Both the position numbers and the translations under genes were made by a program. Positions 1 through 6,578 of a DNA stretch of 10,265 bases are shown piece after piece (within the stretch, counting starts at the first letter, position 1; each line of letters opens with the position of its first letter). The notes under the pieces were generated by a model that searched no databases, was not told the DNA's origin, and saw nothing but the letters and a program-made list of their open reading frames with translations. Source of the stretch: Flavobacteriaceae bacterium. GTDB taxonomy: Bacteria > Bacteroidota > Bacteroidia > Flavobacteriales > Flavobacteriaceae. The stretch lies in the NCBI GenBank assembly GCA_014763515.1, contig JACXVH010000115.1:1-10265 (forward strand), in the 5' to 3' direction.

Positions 1-19
1 CAGTTCTTAACTATTTTTG

Positions 20-55
20 AAAAAAGGGTTCAACTTTAATTAAAAAGTCAAACCC
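20..55 (-). terminator. Probable intrinsic terminator of the YdcH-family gene
   Basis: Read on the minus strand, GGGTT (55-51) and ACTTT (48-44) pair with AAAGT (37-33) and AACCC (30-26). A symmetrical TG/TG internal mismatch separates the two 5-bp helices. Six T residues (25-20) follow directly. It lies about 45 nt past the TAG stop of the small gene at 101-337, the right place for that gene's terminator. Confidence 0.65.
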
Positions 56-100
56 CATTATTTTTAACTTACACACTTTTTAGGATAGTGTCAAAAAAAA

Positions 101-337
101 CTAATTTTGTAATAAGAATTGGAATATTTCATCTTTTAAACGAACGCGTTCCATGCGCAATTCATTTAGAACTTCATCGCTAGCAGGTGCTGCATCGCTT
201 TCTATTCTATATATTTCATGATCCAACTCATCGTAAGTTTCAAACATTTTTTTAAAATGCGCACTTTCAGTCTTTAAGGTATTAATTTTTGTTTCAAACT
301 CTGGAAATTCTTCCGTTAATTGGTGCTTTGTAATCAT
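101..337 (-). CDS. YdcH-family (DUF465) small protein
   Basis: This encodes a 78-residue, highly charged, mostly helical protein without signal peptide or membrane segment, so it should be cytoplasmic. The start HQLTEEFPE, the central YDELDHEIYRIE (about 35-46) and a C-terminal basic helix (RMERVRLKDEI) match the YdcH/DUF465 pattern. These are small coiled-coil proteins with no settled biochemical role, and the length is normal for the family. The ATG at 337-335 gives the complete domain. A TAnnTTTG-type -7 element (TAACTTTG, 365-358) lies about 20 nt upstream, suggesting its own promoter, and a terminator follows at 20-55. It is transcribed in the same direction as rimO but separated by 122 nt. 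The family call is from recognition of the pattern; no function can be inferred. Confidence 0.88.
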   Translation of the reverse strand: MITKHQLTEEFPEFETKINTLKTESAHFKKMFETYDELDHEIYRIESDAAPASDEVLNELRMERVRLKDEIFQFLLQN

Positions 338-357
338 ATTTGTTGTTTTAACTTATT

Positions 358-365
358 CAAAGTTA
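358..365 (-). promoter_or_regulatory. Candidate -7 element for the YdcH-family gene
   Basis: Minus-strand TAACTTTG matches the Bacteroidetes -7 consensus TAnnTTTG exactly, 20 nt upstream of the ATG at 337. No convincing TTTG -33 box is visible at the expected spacing, so this rests on the -7 match and its position. Confidence 0.45.
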
Positions 366-459
366 CAGCTATATAAATTATAAAAACATGATAATTGTCA
401 TCAAAAAAAATATCCTTACAATAGCTTGGAAGTATATTTCTAAAATTTATTGTTATGAT

Positions 460-1773
460 CTATTGCACAGGTTCTGCATATAAATCAAATTCTGAGGCAT
501 CAGTTACTTTTAAAGTTATAAAATCGCCTGTTTTCAAATAGAATTTTGAAGCATCAACCAACACTTCATTGTCTACATCTGGACTATCAAATTCGGTTCT
601 TCCAATAAAATATTGACCTTCTTTTCTGTCGATTACACAACGGAATGTTTGTCCAATTTTTTCTTGGTTTAATTTCCAAGAAATTTGAGCTTGAATATCC
701 ATAATTTCATTAGCACGTTCACGCTTTACTTCTTCAGGAACATCATCAACTAATGAATAGGCATGTGTGTTTTCTTCGTGAGAATAGGTAAAACAACCCA
801 AACGCTCAAAACGCATTTCTTGAACCCAATTTTTTAGAATTTCAAAATCTTCTTCAGTTTCTCCTGGATAACCCACAATTAAAGTGGTACGAATAGCCAT
901 TCCAGGAACTGCTTTTCTAAACTTTTTTAATAAGTTAGTTGTTTTTTCATACGTAGTTCCACGTCGCATTGATTTCAGAATATTATCAGAAATATGCTGT
1001 AAAGGAATATCTAAATAATTACAGATTTTTGGTTCGCGTTTCATTAATTCTAAAACGTCCATTGGAAAACCTGTAGGGAAAGCATAATGCAAACGAATCC
1101 ATTCGATTCCTTCAACTTTAACTAAAGCTTCCAAAAGCTCGGCTAAGTTTCTTTTTTTGTATAAATCTAAACCGTAGTATGTTAAATCTTGAGCGATTAA
1201 AATTAATTCTTTAACACCGTTTTTAGCTAATTTTTTAGCTTCAATTACTAAGTTTTCGATAGGAGTAGAAACGTGCTTTCCGCGCATTAAAGGAATAGCA
1301 CAAAAACTACACGGTCTGTCGCAACCTTCTGCAATTTTTAAGTACGCATAATTTTTTGGAGTAGTAGTTAAACGTTCTCCAATTAATTCGTGTTTATAAT
1401 CGGCTCCTAAAGCTTTTAATAATAAAGGTAATTCTGTTGTTCCAAAAAACTGGTCTACATTTGGAATTTCTTTTTCTAAATCGGGCTTATAACGTTCAGA
1501 TAAACATCCAGTTACAAATACTTTGTCAACCAAACCTTGTTCTTTTTTCTCGGCATATTCTAAAATCATATTTACCGATTCTTCCTTTGCATTGTCAATA
1601 AAACCACAAGTATTGATTACAATAATGTTTCCTTCGTCATTAACCGCTTCATGGGTTACTTCTTTGCCATTAGCCTTTAATTGTCCCATTAAAACTTCAC
1701 TATCGTAAACATTTTTTGAACATCCTAATGTTACAACATTGATTTTATTTTTCTTTAACGATTTGGTTCTCAT
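460..1773 (-). CDS. rimO: Ribosomal protein S12 methylthiotransferase RimO
   Basis: RimO is a radical-SAM enzyme with two [4Fe-4S] clusters that adds a beta-methylthio group to a conserved aspartate of ribosomal protein S12 (Asp88/89 in E. coli numbering), in the cytoplasm. The 437-residue product has the N-terminal methylthiotransferase domain with cluster cysteines C18 (TLGCSKN), C56 (INTCGF) and C90 (VTGC). The radical-SAM CxxxCxxC (CDRPCSFC) follows with C151, C155 and C158, and then a C-terminal TRAM domain from about residue 375. TLGCSKNVYDSEVLMG and the long RIPLQH-like segment DIPLQH separate RimO from its relative MiaB. Length and motifs are complete. The open frame extends 11 codons further to 1806, but MRTKSLKKNKINVVTLGC is the usual flavobacterial start and the extension runs close to the likely transcription start, so ATG 1773 is chosen. 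It stands alone between terminators and is probably transcribed from 1824-1831. Confidence 0.96.
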   Translation of the reverse strand: MRTKSLKKNKINVVTLGCSKNVYDSEVLMGQLKANGKEVTHEAVNDEGNIIVINTCGFIDNAKEESVNMILEYAEKKEQGLVDKVFVTGCLSERYKPDLEKEIPNVDQFFGTTELPLLLKALGADYKHELIGERLTTTPKNYAYLKIAEGCDRPCSFCAIPLMRGKHVSTPIENLVIEAKKLAKNGVKELILIAQDLTYYGLDLYKKRNLAELLEALVKVEGIEWIRLHYAFPTGFPMDVLELMKREPKICNYLDIPLQHISDNILKSMRRGTTYEKTTNLLKKFRKAVPGMAIRTTLIVGYPGETEEDFEILKNWVQEMRFERLGCFTYSHEENTHAYSLVDDVPEEVKRERANEIMDIQAQISWKLNQEKIGQTFRCVIDRKEGQYFIGRTEFDSPDVDNEVLVDASKFYLKTGDFITLKVTDASEFDLYAEPVQ

Positions 1774-1823
1774 ATATTTAAAAATTAATTTCAATCTATT
1801 GACCAAAGGTCTCGATTGGGGTG

Positions 1824-1831
1824 CAAAATTA
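1824..1831 (-). promoter_or_regulatory. Candidate -7 element for rimO
   Basis: Minus-strand TAATTTTG fits TAnnTTTG exactly. It lies 50 nt upstream of the preferred rimO ATG (1773), implying initiation near 1816-1818 and a leader of about 45 nt. No TTTG-type -33 element is visible at the usual 17-23 nt spacing. Confidence 0.45.
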
Positions 1832-1866
1832 CATAAAAAAGTTTGAGTATAAGTAGTGCAATTAAA

Positions 1867-1892
1867 AAACCCGATAAATATTTATCGGGTTT
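1867..1892 (-). terminator. Intrinsic terminator after the FadL-like gene
   Basis: This is a perfect 13-bp inverted repeat (1867-1879 with 1880-1892; core AACCCGATAAAT). On the minus strand it is followed by further T residues to give CGGGTTTTTTAAT. It lies 24 nt past the stop of the outer-membrane protein gene and before rimO, so it should separate the two transcripts. A second perfect palindrome (TAAGATTTA/TAAATCTTA, 1901-1918) overlaps the stop codon of that gene and may aid termination or protect the 3' end. Confidence 0.85.
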
Positions 1893-1915
1893 GGTTGTTT
1901 TAAGATTTATAAATC

Positions 1916-3385
1916 TTAAAAGTTTATAGAATAGGTTAATGTAACGTTGTTTTGAGTAGTTCTTATTCTAGCAGTATCGTTCATTCCAGAAGAAATTAAA
2001 TACTGATTGTAATTTCTATGTGCATTTGTATAAGCCAAATCTAGTCTGTTATGACCAAAATTATAACCTAAACCGCCACTATATCCTGTTAAATCGCCCA
2101 TTTCATAATCTACTTTATACGGACTTTCTTCAAAACGATATCCTGCTCTAAAACTGAATTGTTTGTATTTGTATTCTCCACCCAATCTTATTTCTAGTAC
2201 ATTATCTTTTAAATTATCTGTATAAAAATTATTAATATTTCTAAAAGTGTTATCACTTTTTGGTTTAAATTCTATACTACTATAATCTTTACGAGAAATG
2301 TCAAAACTTATTAAACCAATATTTTTGAAGATATAAGCAATACTTCCAGTTGCTTTTGCAGGCGTTTGTAATTTGTATGTAGGAAAAATCATAATAGGAC
2401 TTTGGTAATACGGACTTTGAATTCCATCAGGATTATTGATACTTGTAGTATATAAATCCTGAGTTAATTCATCATTTAATCTGTACCAAGTAGGTGATTC
2501 ATATGATAAACCTAATCTTAAAAATTCTGTTGGTTTAACAATAGCTCCTAAGTTGAATGAGAATCCTGTGCCATAAGTATAAACTTCATTGTCAAATCTA
2601 ATTTCACGAATGGTAGATTGTGGTAATGTGTTTTCTGGATTGGAATTACTTTCGTATAAGCTTGAAGATCTTACATAATCTGTGATATGTAAATTTAAAT
2701 TTAAACCTATAGAAAGAAAGTTTCTATAACTTGCTGCAACGTTAGCATTCATTTTTCCATTAAAACCAGTAGTAGATATTGCATTTGCTTGGTAGTAGTT
2801 ACCTCCACTAGGTACGTTACTTACAAAAACATCAGGATTACTTGTTGGGTCAATAATATAAGTGTCATATCCCATTTGTGCTTGATCGTAAGCAAAATCA
2901 CTTGAATTTGCATATAAATTAGCGTAATCCACAAAGTATTTACTGATAGAATTATTTGGGTTAGTTCCGCTTAAAAAAAGATCATTATCAAAATCTTTCA
3001 TGTTTTCATAATTGAAACCAAGAGCGATTTTATTCCAATTTTTTTCATCTGATGTAAAGATAAAAACAGCTCCTAATTGATTTAAATCTAAAGTTGAACT
3101 ATTTTCATTAGTTGTTGTTCCAAAGTAATTCGATTTGTTTTTTGAATTTAAAACAGACGCTGAAATACTTGCGTAATTGTTGTTAAAAAATACTGACCCA
3201 GCAGGATTGACATTTAATGAAGATAAATCTCCCCCAAGTGCTCCAAAAGCGCCACTCATGGCTCTAAAACGTGCAGTTCCGTTGATGTCTTGTAACGAAT
3301 AACGTAATCCATCTTCAGGTCTTACTTCTTGTGCATTTATAAGTCCAGTTGCTAAAAGACTTAAATATAACAATGTTTTTTTCAT
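1916..3385 (-). CDS. FadL/OmpP1-type outer-membrane transport protein
   Basis: The 489-residue protein begins with a classical Sec signal peptide (MKKTLLYLSLLATGLINA, likely cleavage before Gln19). It ends in a beta-strand with terminal Phe (TLTYSINF), the usual insertion signal of an outer-membrane barrel. The N-terminal part has ARFRAMSGAFGALGGDLSS followed by NPAGSVFF (about 37-66), the conserved plug/first-strand region of the OmpP1/FadL/TodX family. The rest is alternating amphipathic strands rich in Y, N and aromatic residues. FadL relatives carry hydrophobic compounds across the outer membrane. Flavobacterial copies are often labelled hemin receptor, but the sequence shows no specific ligand. 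It starts 17 nt after the lipoprotein gene at 3403-4374, with no terminator between, so the two are probably one transcript. Length is in the family range and no lesion is seen. Substrate is unknown. Confidence 0.88.
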   Translation of the reverse strand: MKKTLLYLSLLATGLINAQEVRPEDGLRYSLQDINGTARFRAMSGAFGALGGDLSSLNVNPAGSVFFNNNYASISASVLNSKNKSNYFGTTTNENSSTLDLNQLGAVFIFTSDEKNWNKIALGFNYENMKDFDNDLFLSGTNPNNSISKYFVDYANLYANSSDFAYDQAQMGYDTYIIDPTSNPDVFVSNVPSGGNYYQANAISTTGFNGKMNANVAASYRNFLSIGLNLNLHITDYVRSSSLYESNSNPENTLPQSTIREIRFDNEVYTYGTGFSFNLGAIVKPTEFLRLGLSYESPTWYRLNDELTQDLYTTSINNPDGIQSPYYQSPIMIFPTYKLQTPAKATGSIAYIFKNIGLISFDISRKDYSSIEFKPKSDNTFRNINNFYTDNLKDNVLEIRLGGEYKYKQFSFRAGYRFEESPYKVDYEMGDLTGYSGGLGYNFGHNRLDLAYTNAHRNYNQYLISSGMNDTARIRTTQNNVTLTYSINF

Positions 3386-3402
3386 ATCAATTTCTGTAAA
3401 GA

Positions 3403-4374
3403 TTATCTTCTACCTCCGCCATAACTACCACCGCTTCTACCGCCTCCAAAACTACCACCGCCTCTACTACCACCAAAACTACCTCCAGAACTTCTTGGAG
3501 AAGAGTAACTGCCACTGTTATTTCTTGGCGAAGAATAGTTATTACTTCTAGGAGAAGTAGAACGAGGAGTTGAAATGTTTGTTCTTGGTTGATTGGTGTT
3601 AGTTCTAGGTTGTGTATCGTTATAATTTCTAGGTTGAGAATTGTTTGTCCTAGGTTGTATTGTGTTACTTCTAGAAGTATTGAAAGATCCTCTTGAGCGG
3701 CTTCCATTTATATAAGTGCTTCTTCCGCTATTGTAATTTGCAACTCTAGCGCCTCTTGTGCCTCCGTAATAAGAAACATTTCTGCCGCTACCATAGTAAT
3801 AATTACCATAATATGGATAATTGTAATATCCTCCACCATACCAGTAAGGACTATACCATGAGTTCCAGCCCCATCCTACACCATACCATGAGTTCCATCC
3901 CCAACCCCAGCTAGGGCCATACCAAGAATTCCAGCCCCAATAAGGAGAATTGTAATAACCCCAGTAAGGAGAATACCAATTGTTCCAACCGTTGTTGTAG
4001 TAATTAACGGTTACATTCCCGTTTGAATTGCTTCCCCAACCTGCATATCGGCTATTGTCATTATATTGATTGTTGTACACACTTACAACTGTGTCATTTT
4101 GGGTTTCAGATGAATAATTGTCAACATCAGTAAAATACTCCATGTCTTCACGCATCATTCTGAATTTTTGAGCATAAGCTTCTCCGTTTTGTAGGTTTTC
4201 TTCAGAATATTTATTTTGAACAGGTGTATTGGATCTTCCGTAGTCACCGTAGATTCCGTCGTTATCATAATAAGATGAATTTTGATAGGAACCACAAGAA
4301 ACTACAAGTAAACCAGCAAATCCTGTTAGTAGTATAACAGAAAATTTGCTAAAAAATGGTAGTTTAGTTTTCAT
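3403..4374 (-). CDS. Putative lipoprotein with Tyr/Trp-rich, Pro-Arg and Gly-Ser low-complexity regions
   Basis: I recognise no functional family for this 323-residue protein. A lipoprotein signal (MKTKLPFFSKFSVILLTGFA then GLLVVSC) puts the lipidated cysteine at residue 27; no Lys/Asp-rich export signal is evident after it. Residues 28-110 are polar and include a short charged helix (about 56-82, EENLQNGEAYAQKFRMMRED). Residues 129-199 are extraordinarily rich in W, Y, G and N, with four spaced copies of N-N/S-W-Y. Residues 240-293 carry repeated PR motifs (QPRTN, QPRN, SSPR), and 297-323 is GGS/GGR-rich with a basic end. This suggests an envelope-anchored, largely disordered protein, perhaps binding polysaccharide or peptidoglycan; that is inference from composition only. 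ATG 4374 gives the complete signal peptide. It is first in a probable operon with the FadL-like gene and divergent from proS. Such repetitive proteins can draw spurious database names. Confidence 0.85.
   Translation of the reverse strand: MKTKLPFFSKFSVILLTGFAGLLVVSCGSYQNSSYYDNDGIYGDYGRSNTPVQNKYSEENLQNGEAYAQKFRMMREDMEYFTDVDNYSSETQNDTVVSVYNNQYNDNSRYAGWGSNSNGNVTVNYYNNGWNNWYSPYWGYYNSPYWGWNSWYGPSWGWGWNSWYGVGWGWNSWYSPYWYGGGYYNYPYYGNYYYGSGRNVSYYGGTRGARVANYNSGRSTYINGSRSRGSFNTSRSNTIQPRTNNSQPRNYNDTQPRTNTNQPRTNISTPRSTSPRSNNYSSPRNNSGSYSSPRSSGGSFGGSRGGGSFGGGRSGGSYGGGRR
3853..3987. repeat. Degenerate repeats encoding N-N/S-W-Y units
   Basis: The core ataccatgagttcca occurs exactly at 3853-3867 and 3883-3897. 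Diverged copies lie at 3919-3933 (ataccaagaattcca) and 3973-3987 (ataccaattgttcca). Spacings of 30, 36 and 54 nt are all multiples of three, so the repeats keep the lipoprotein frame. Each encodes the N-N/S-W-Y motif on the minus strand. Confidence 0.75.
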
Positions 4375-4388
4375 AACGCTTTTTTTTA

Positions 4389-4419
4389 TTGTCGGACATT
4401 ACAAATTTAATTAGTTTTG
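4389..4419 (+). promoter_or_regulatory. Promoter of proS
   Basis: TTG at 4389-4391 and TAGTTTTG at 4412-4419 match the Bacteroidetes -33/-7 pattern (TTTG, 17-23 nt, TAnnTTTG) with 20 nt between. Transcription should start near 4424, leaving a leader of about 50 nt before ATG 4474. The open frame can be extended to a TTG at 4417, but that codon lies inside this -7 element, which excludes it as the start. Confidence 0.65.
4402..4409 (-). promoter_or_regulatory. Candidate -7 element for the lipoprotein/FadL-like operon
   Basis: Minus-strand TAAATTTG matches TAnnTTTG exactly, 27 nt upstream of ATG 4374. It is two bases away from the divergent proS -7 element (4412-4419). No -33 box is seen at normal spacing, so confidence is moderate. 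Confidence 0.45.
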
Positions 4420-4473
4420 TCGAATAATTTACTTAAGATAAAGTTAAACAAAATTTATGCCAAAACATTAATA

Positions 4474-5796
4474 ATGAGCAAGAACTTAACAACAAGAGCA
4501 GAGGACTATTCAAAATGGTATAACGAGTTGGTGGTTAAAGCAGATTTAGCCGAAAATTCAGGAGTAAGAGGATGTATGGTTATTAAACCATATGGCTATG
4601 CAATTTGGGAAAAAATGCAAGCAGAATTAGATAGGATGTTTAAGGAAACAGGACATCAAAATGCATATTTCCCCTTATTTATACCTAAGTCTTATTTTAG
4701 TAAAGAAGCAAGTCATGTAGACGGTTTTGCTAAAGAATGCGCAGTTGTTACTCATTATAGATTAAAAACTGGTGAAGATGGAAAATCGATTGAAGTTGAT
4801 CCAGATGCTAAATTAGAAGAAGAACTTATTGTACGTCCTACTTCAGAGACTATTATTTGGGATACTTATAGAAAATGGATCGAATCTTATAGAGATTTAC
4901 CTATTTTAGTGAATCAATGGGCAAATGTAGTTCGATGGGAAATGCGTACACGTTTGTTTTTACGCACCGCTGAATTTTTATGGCAAGAAGGTCATACAGC
5001 TCATGCTACAAAAGAAGAAGCTATTGTTGAAGCAGAACAAATGATGAATGTGTATGCTGATTTTGTTGAAAACTTTATGGCTATTCCGGTGGTTAAAGGT
5101 TTTAAAACGGCTAACGAACGTTTTGCAGGAGCAGAAGAAACCTATTGTATAGAAGCATTAATGCAAGATGGCAAAGCATTACAAGCAGGAACTTCTCACT
5201 TTTTAGGTCAAAATTTTGCGAAAGCGTTTGATGTTAAATTTGCAAACAAAGAAGGTAAACAAGATTATGTTTGGGCTACATCTTGGGGAGTTTCAACCCG
5301 TTTACGTAAATTAGGTATTTCTGTTAAATATGATGATAGAGATACACAACGTCCAGGATTTAAGTTTGCTGAATATGAATTGAAAGGAGTGCCAGTTCGT
5401 TTGGCGATTGGTCCAAAAGATTTCGAAAATGGTACTTATGAAGTAGCAAGAAGAGATACTTTATCAAAAGAAATAGTTTCTAAAGAAGGAATAGTTGAAT
5501 ATATTCAAAATTTATTAAAAGAAATTCAAACAAATTTATTCCAAAAAGCATTAGATTACAGAAATATTCATGTTACTGAAGTAAATTCTTTTGACGAATT
5601 TAAAGAAGTTCTAGAAGGTAAAGGAGGCTTTGTATCAGCACATTGGGATGGTACTACTGAAACTGAAGAAAAGATAAAAGAATTGACAAAAGCAACTATT
5701 CGTTGTATCCCTTTAGATCGTATTGAAGAGGCGGGAAGTTGTGTATTTACTGGAGCTCCATCGAAAGGAAGAGTGTATTTTGCGAAAGCATATTAA
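4474..5796 (+). CDS. proS: Prolyl-tRNA synthetase (archaeal/eukaryote-like type) with an internal deletion
   Basis: ProRS charges tRNA-Pro with proline in the cytoplasm. The 440 residues contain the class II signatures: RPTSET (121-126), motif 2 RWEMRTRLFLRTAEFLWQEG (154-173), GTSHFLGQNFA (239-249) and WGVSTR (271-276). The anticodon-binding domain (RDTQRPGFKFAEYELKGVPV) and the C-terminal zinc-domain-like part ending FAKAY follow, with the terminal Tyr typical of this short type. Family members are usually about 480-495 residues. Here WGVSTRL runs straight into RKLGISVKYDDRD. The expected segment (MGALIMTHxDDxGLxLPPxxAP and the first strand of the anticodon domain, roughly 50 residues) is absent, while the frame stays open (junction near 5301-5305). 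The missing part borders the active site, so the encoded enzyme is probably inactive or the sequence is faulty. The start is ATG 4474, because the upstream TTG lies in the promoter. Identity is certain; function is doubtful. Confidence 0.93.
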   Translation: MSKNLTTRAEDYSKWYNELVVKADLAENSGVRGCMVIKPYGYAIWEKMQAELDRMFKETGHQNAYFPLFIPKSYFSKEASHVDGFAKECAVVTHYRLKTGEDGKSIEVDPDAKLEEELIVRPTSETIIWDTYRKWIESYRDLPILVNQWANVVRWEMRTRLFLRTAEFLWQEGHTAHATKEEAIVEAEQMMNVYADFVENFMAIPVVKGFKTANERFAGAEETYCIEALMQDGKALQAGTSHFLGQNFAKAFDVKFANKEGKQDYVWATSWGVSTRLRKLGISVKYDDRDTQRPGFKFAEYELKGVPVRLAIGPKDFENGTYEVARRDTLSKEIVSKEGIVEYIQNLLKEIQTNLFQKALDYRNIHVTEVNSFDEFKEVLEGKGGFVSAHWDGTTETEEKIKELTKATIRCIPLDRIEEAGSCVFTGAPSKGRVYFAKAY

Positions 5797-5822
5797 AAAA
5801 AATCATTTTTTTTGATAAACCT

Positions 5823-5853
5823 ATTGCAGGAATAAAAAATAGGTGTATCTTTG
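5823..5853 (+). promoter_or_regulatory. Promoter of the tRNA-Glu genes
   Basis: ATTG with TTG at 5824-5826, then 19 nt, then TATCTTTG (5846-5853), an exact TAnnTTTG match. Transcription should begin about 6-8 nt downstream, some 15 nt before the first tRNA at 5874. This is the best-formed promoter in the window. Confidence 0.7.
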
Positions 5854-5873
5854 CAACCGCAAATGAGAATAAT

Positions 5874-5945
5874 GGTCCGTTCGTCTAGGGGTTAGGACGC
5901 CAGGTTTTCATCCTGGTAACACGGGTTCGATTCCCGTACGGACTA
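5874..5945 (+). tRNA. tRNA-Glu (anticodon TTC), copy 1
   Basis: This 72-nt cloverleaf has acceptor stem GGTCCGT/ACGGACT (with a G-U at 1-72) and discriminator A at 5945. The anticodon stem is CCAGG/CCTGG with loop TTTTCAT, anticodon TTC at 5907-5909. The T arm is ACGGG-TTCGATT-CCCGT. CCA is not encoded and would be added after transcription. A strong promoter lies just upstream, and a second copy follows 14 nt later, so the two are likely cotranscribed. Confidence 0.97.
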
Positions 5946-5959
5946 CAAAATATCTCTCT

Positions 5960-6031
5960 GGCCCGTTCGTCTATCGGTTAGGACGCCAGGTTTTCATCCT
6001 GGTAAGAGGGGTTCGATTCCCCTACGGGCTA
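5960..6031 (+). tRNA. tRNA-Glu (anticodon TTC), copy 2
   Basis: This 72-nt cloverleaf has acceptor stem GGCCCGT/ACGGGCT, anticodon stem CCAGG/CCTGG and anticodon TTC at 5993-5995. The T arm is AGGGG-TTCGATT-CCCCT and the discriminator is A. The anticodon arm is identical to copy 1. Differences lie in the D loop and variable region and as compensated pairs in the acceptor (3-70) and T stems, so both copies should fold and function. CCA is not encoded. Confidence 0.97.
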
Positions 6032-6191
6032 CTAGAATTAGTTGTGAATAGTTTTATAAAACAAATATTAAGTGTCTCTAAGGTTTGTTTTATTAGTTAA
6101 AACTGAAGTGATTGTTTAACAATTGTGGGAGGTTTTTCTTTTTTTAAACTAATAGTTTATTAATAATTATTACAATTAAAAAGAATTAAAA
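6032..6191 (+). promoter_or_regulatory. Leader/intergenic region before rpsT with inverted repeats
   Basis: These 160 nt separate the second tRNA from rpsT. They contain a 10-bp perfect inverted repeat (ATAAAACAAA 6056-6065 with TTTGTTTTAT 6084-6093, 18-nt loop). Its left arm overlaps a separate palindrome (GTTTTATAAAAC, 6051-6062). A smaller hairpin TAAACT/AGTTTA lies at 6145-6159. No exact TAnnTTTG promoter is visible (nearest TAGTTTTA, 6049-6056), so rpsT may be read through from the tRNA promoter or use a weak promoter. The hairpins are almost pure A/T and could be chance. A regulatory leader is inference only. Confidence 0.3.
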
Positions 6192-6443
6192 ATGGCAAAT
6201 CATAAGTCAGCTTTAAAAAGAATAAGAAGTAACGAAAAGAAAAGAGTATTAAACAGATACCAGCACAAAACAACTCGTAATGCTATTAAAGCTATTCGTG
6301 TTGCAACTGATAAAGCTGAGGCTGTTGCTAAATTACCAACTGTTATTTCAATGATTGACAAATTAGCAAAGAAAAATATTATTCACGCTAATAAGGCTTC
6401 AAACTTAAAATCTAAGTTAACGAAACATGTAGCTTCTTTATAA
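6192..6443 (+). CDS. rpsT: 30S ribosomal protein S20
   Basis: S20 is an early-binding protein of the small ribosomal subunit that contacts 16S rRNA at the base of the body. The 83-residue, Lys/Arg-rich, all-helical product starts MANHKSALKRIRSNEKKRVLN, with NKASNLKSKLTKHV near the end, as expected for bacterial S20. Length is normal and no lesion is seen. The start ATG 6192 is preceded by an A-rich stretch (ttaaaaagaattaaaa) and not a Shine-Dalgarno site, typical of Bacteroidetes. It lies 160 nt downstream of the tRNA-Glu pair and has its own strong terminator at 6466-6493, so it is not cotranscribed with typA. Confidence 0.98.
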   Translation: MANHKSALKRIRSNEKKRVLNRYQHKTTRNAIKAIRVATDKAEAVAKLPTVISMIDKLAKKNIIHANKASNLKSKLTKHVASL

Positions 6444-6465
6444 GAAGTTTTAAGTTAAGAAATAC

Positions 6466-6493
6466 AAAGCTCTCCAATTGGAGAGCTTTTTTT
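6466..6493 (+). terminator. Intrinsic terminator after rpsT
   Basis: A perfect 12-bp inverted repeat (AAAGCTCTCCAA 6466-6477 with TTGGAGAGCTTT 6478-6489) is followed by more T residues. It lies 22 nt past the rpsT stop. The paired A residues on the left make it potentially active on both strands, but only the plus strand has a gene here. Confidence 0.92.
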
Positions 6494-6550
6494 ATATGTT
6501 ATTTTTTCATTATCTATTTAATTTATAGCTAATTATTGAAAAAAATACAG

Positions 6551-6558
6551 TACTTTTG
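6551..6558 (+). promoter_or_regulatory. Candidate -7 element for typA
   Basis: TACTTTTG matches TAnnTTTG exactly, 20 nt upstream of the typA ATG (6579), giving a leader of about 15 nt. The nearest TTG (6536-6538) is only 12 nt upstream, too close for a normal -33 box. The call rests on the -7 match and on its position after the rpsT terminator. Confidence 0.5.
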
Positions 6559-6578
6559 CACCTTCAAAAAATCATCGA

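Noticed and set aside
388..401. Near-palindrome ATGATAATTGTCAT as a rimO terminator
   Set aside because: The stem is short, A/T-rich and mismatched on the minus strand. It cannot be supported as a terminator.
1523..1708. A plus-strand 61-codon open frame inside rimO
   Set aside because: It is antisense to a complete, strongly conserved gene and resembles no known protein.
1774..1806. An 11-codon N-terminal extension of rimO to an ATG at 1806
   Set aside because: MRTKSLKKNKINVVTLGC from 1773 is the family-typical start, and the extension lies only about 10 nt from the predicted transcription start.
3387..3707. A minus-strand 106-codon open frame rich in Val, Leu and Glu
   Set aside because: It overlaps the lipoprotein gene in another frame. 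Its composition is a by-product of the Gly/Ser/Arg repeat codons.
4417..4473. A 19-codon extension of proS starting at TTG 4417
   Set aside because: The TTG is within the TAGTTTTG -7 element, so it would not be transcribed; MSKNLTTRAEDYSKWY is the normal start.
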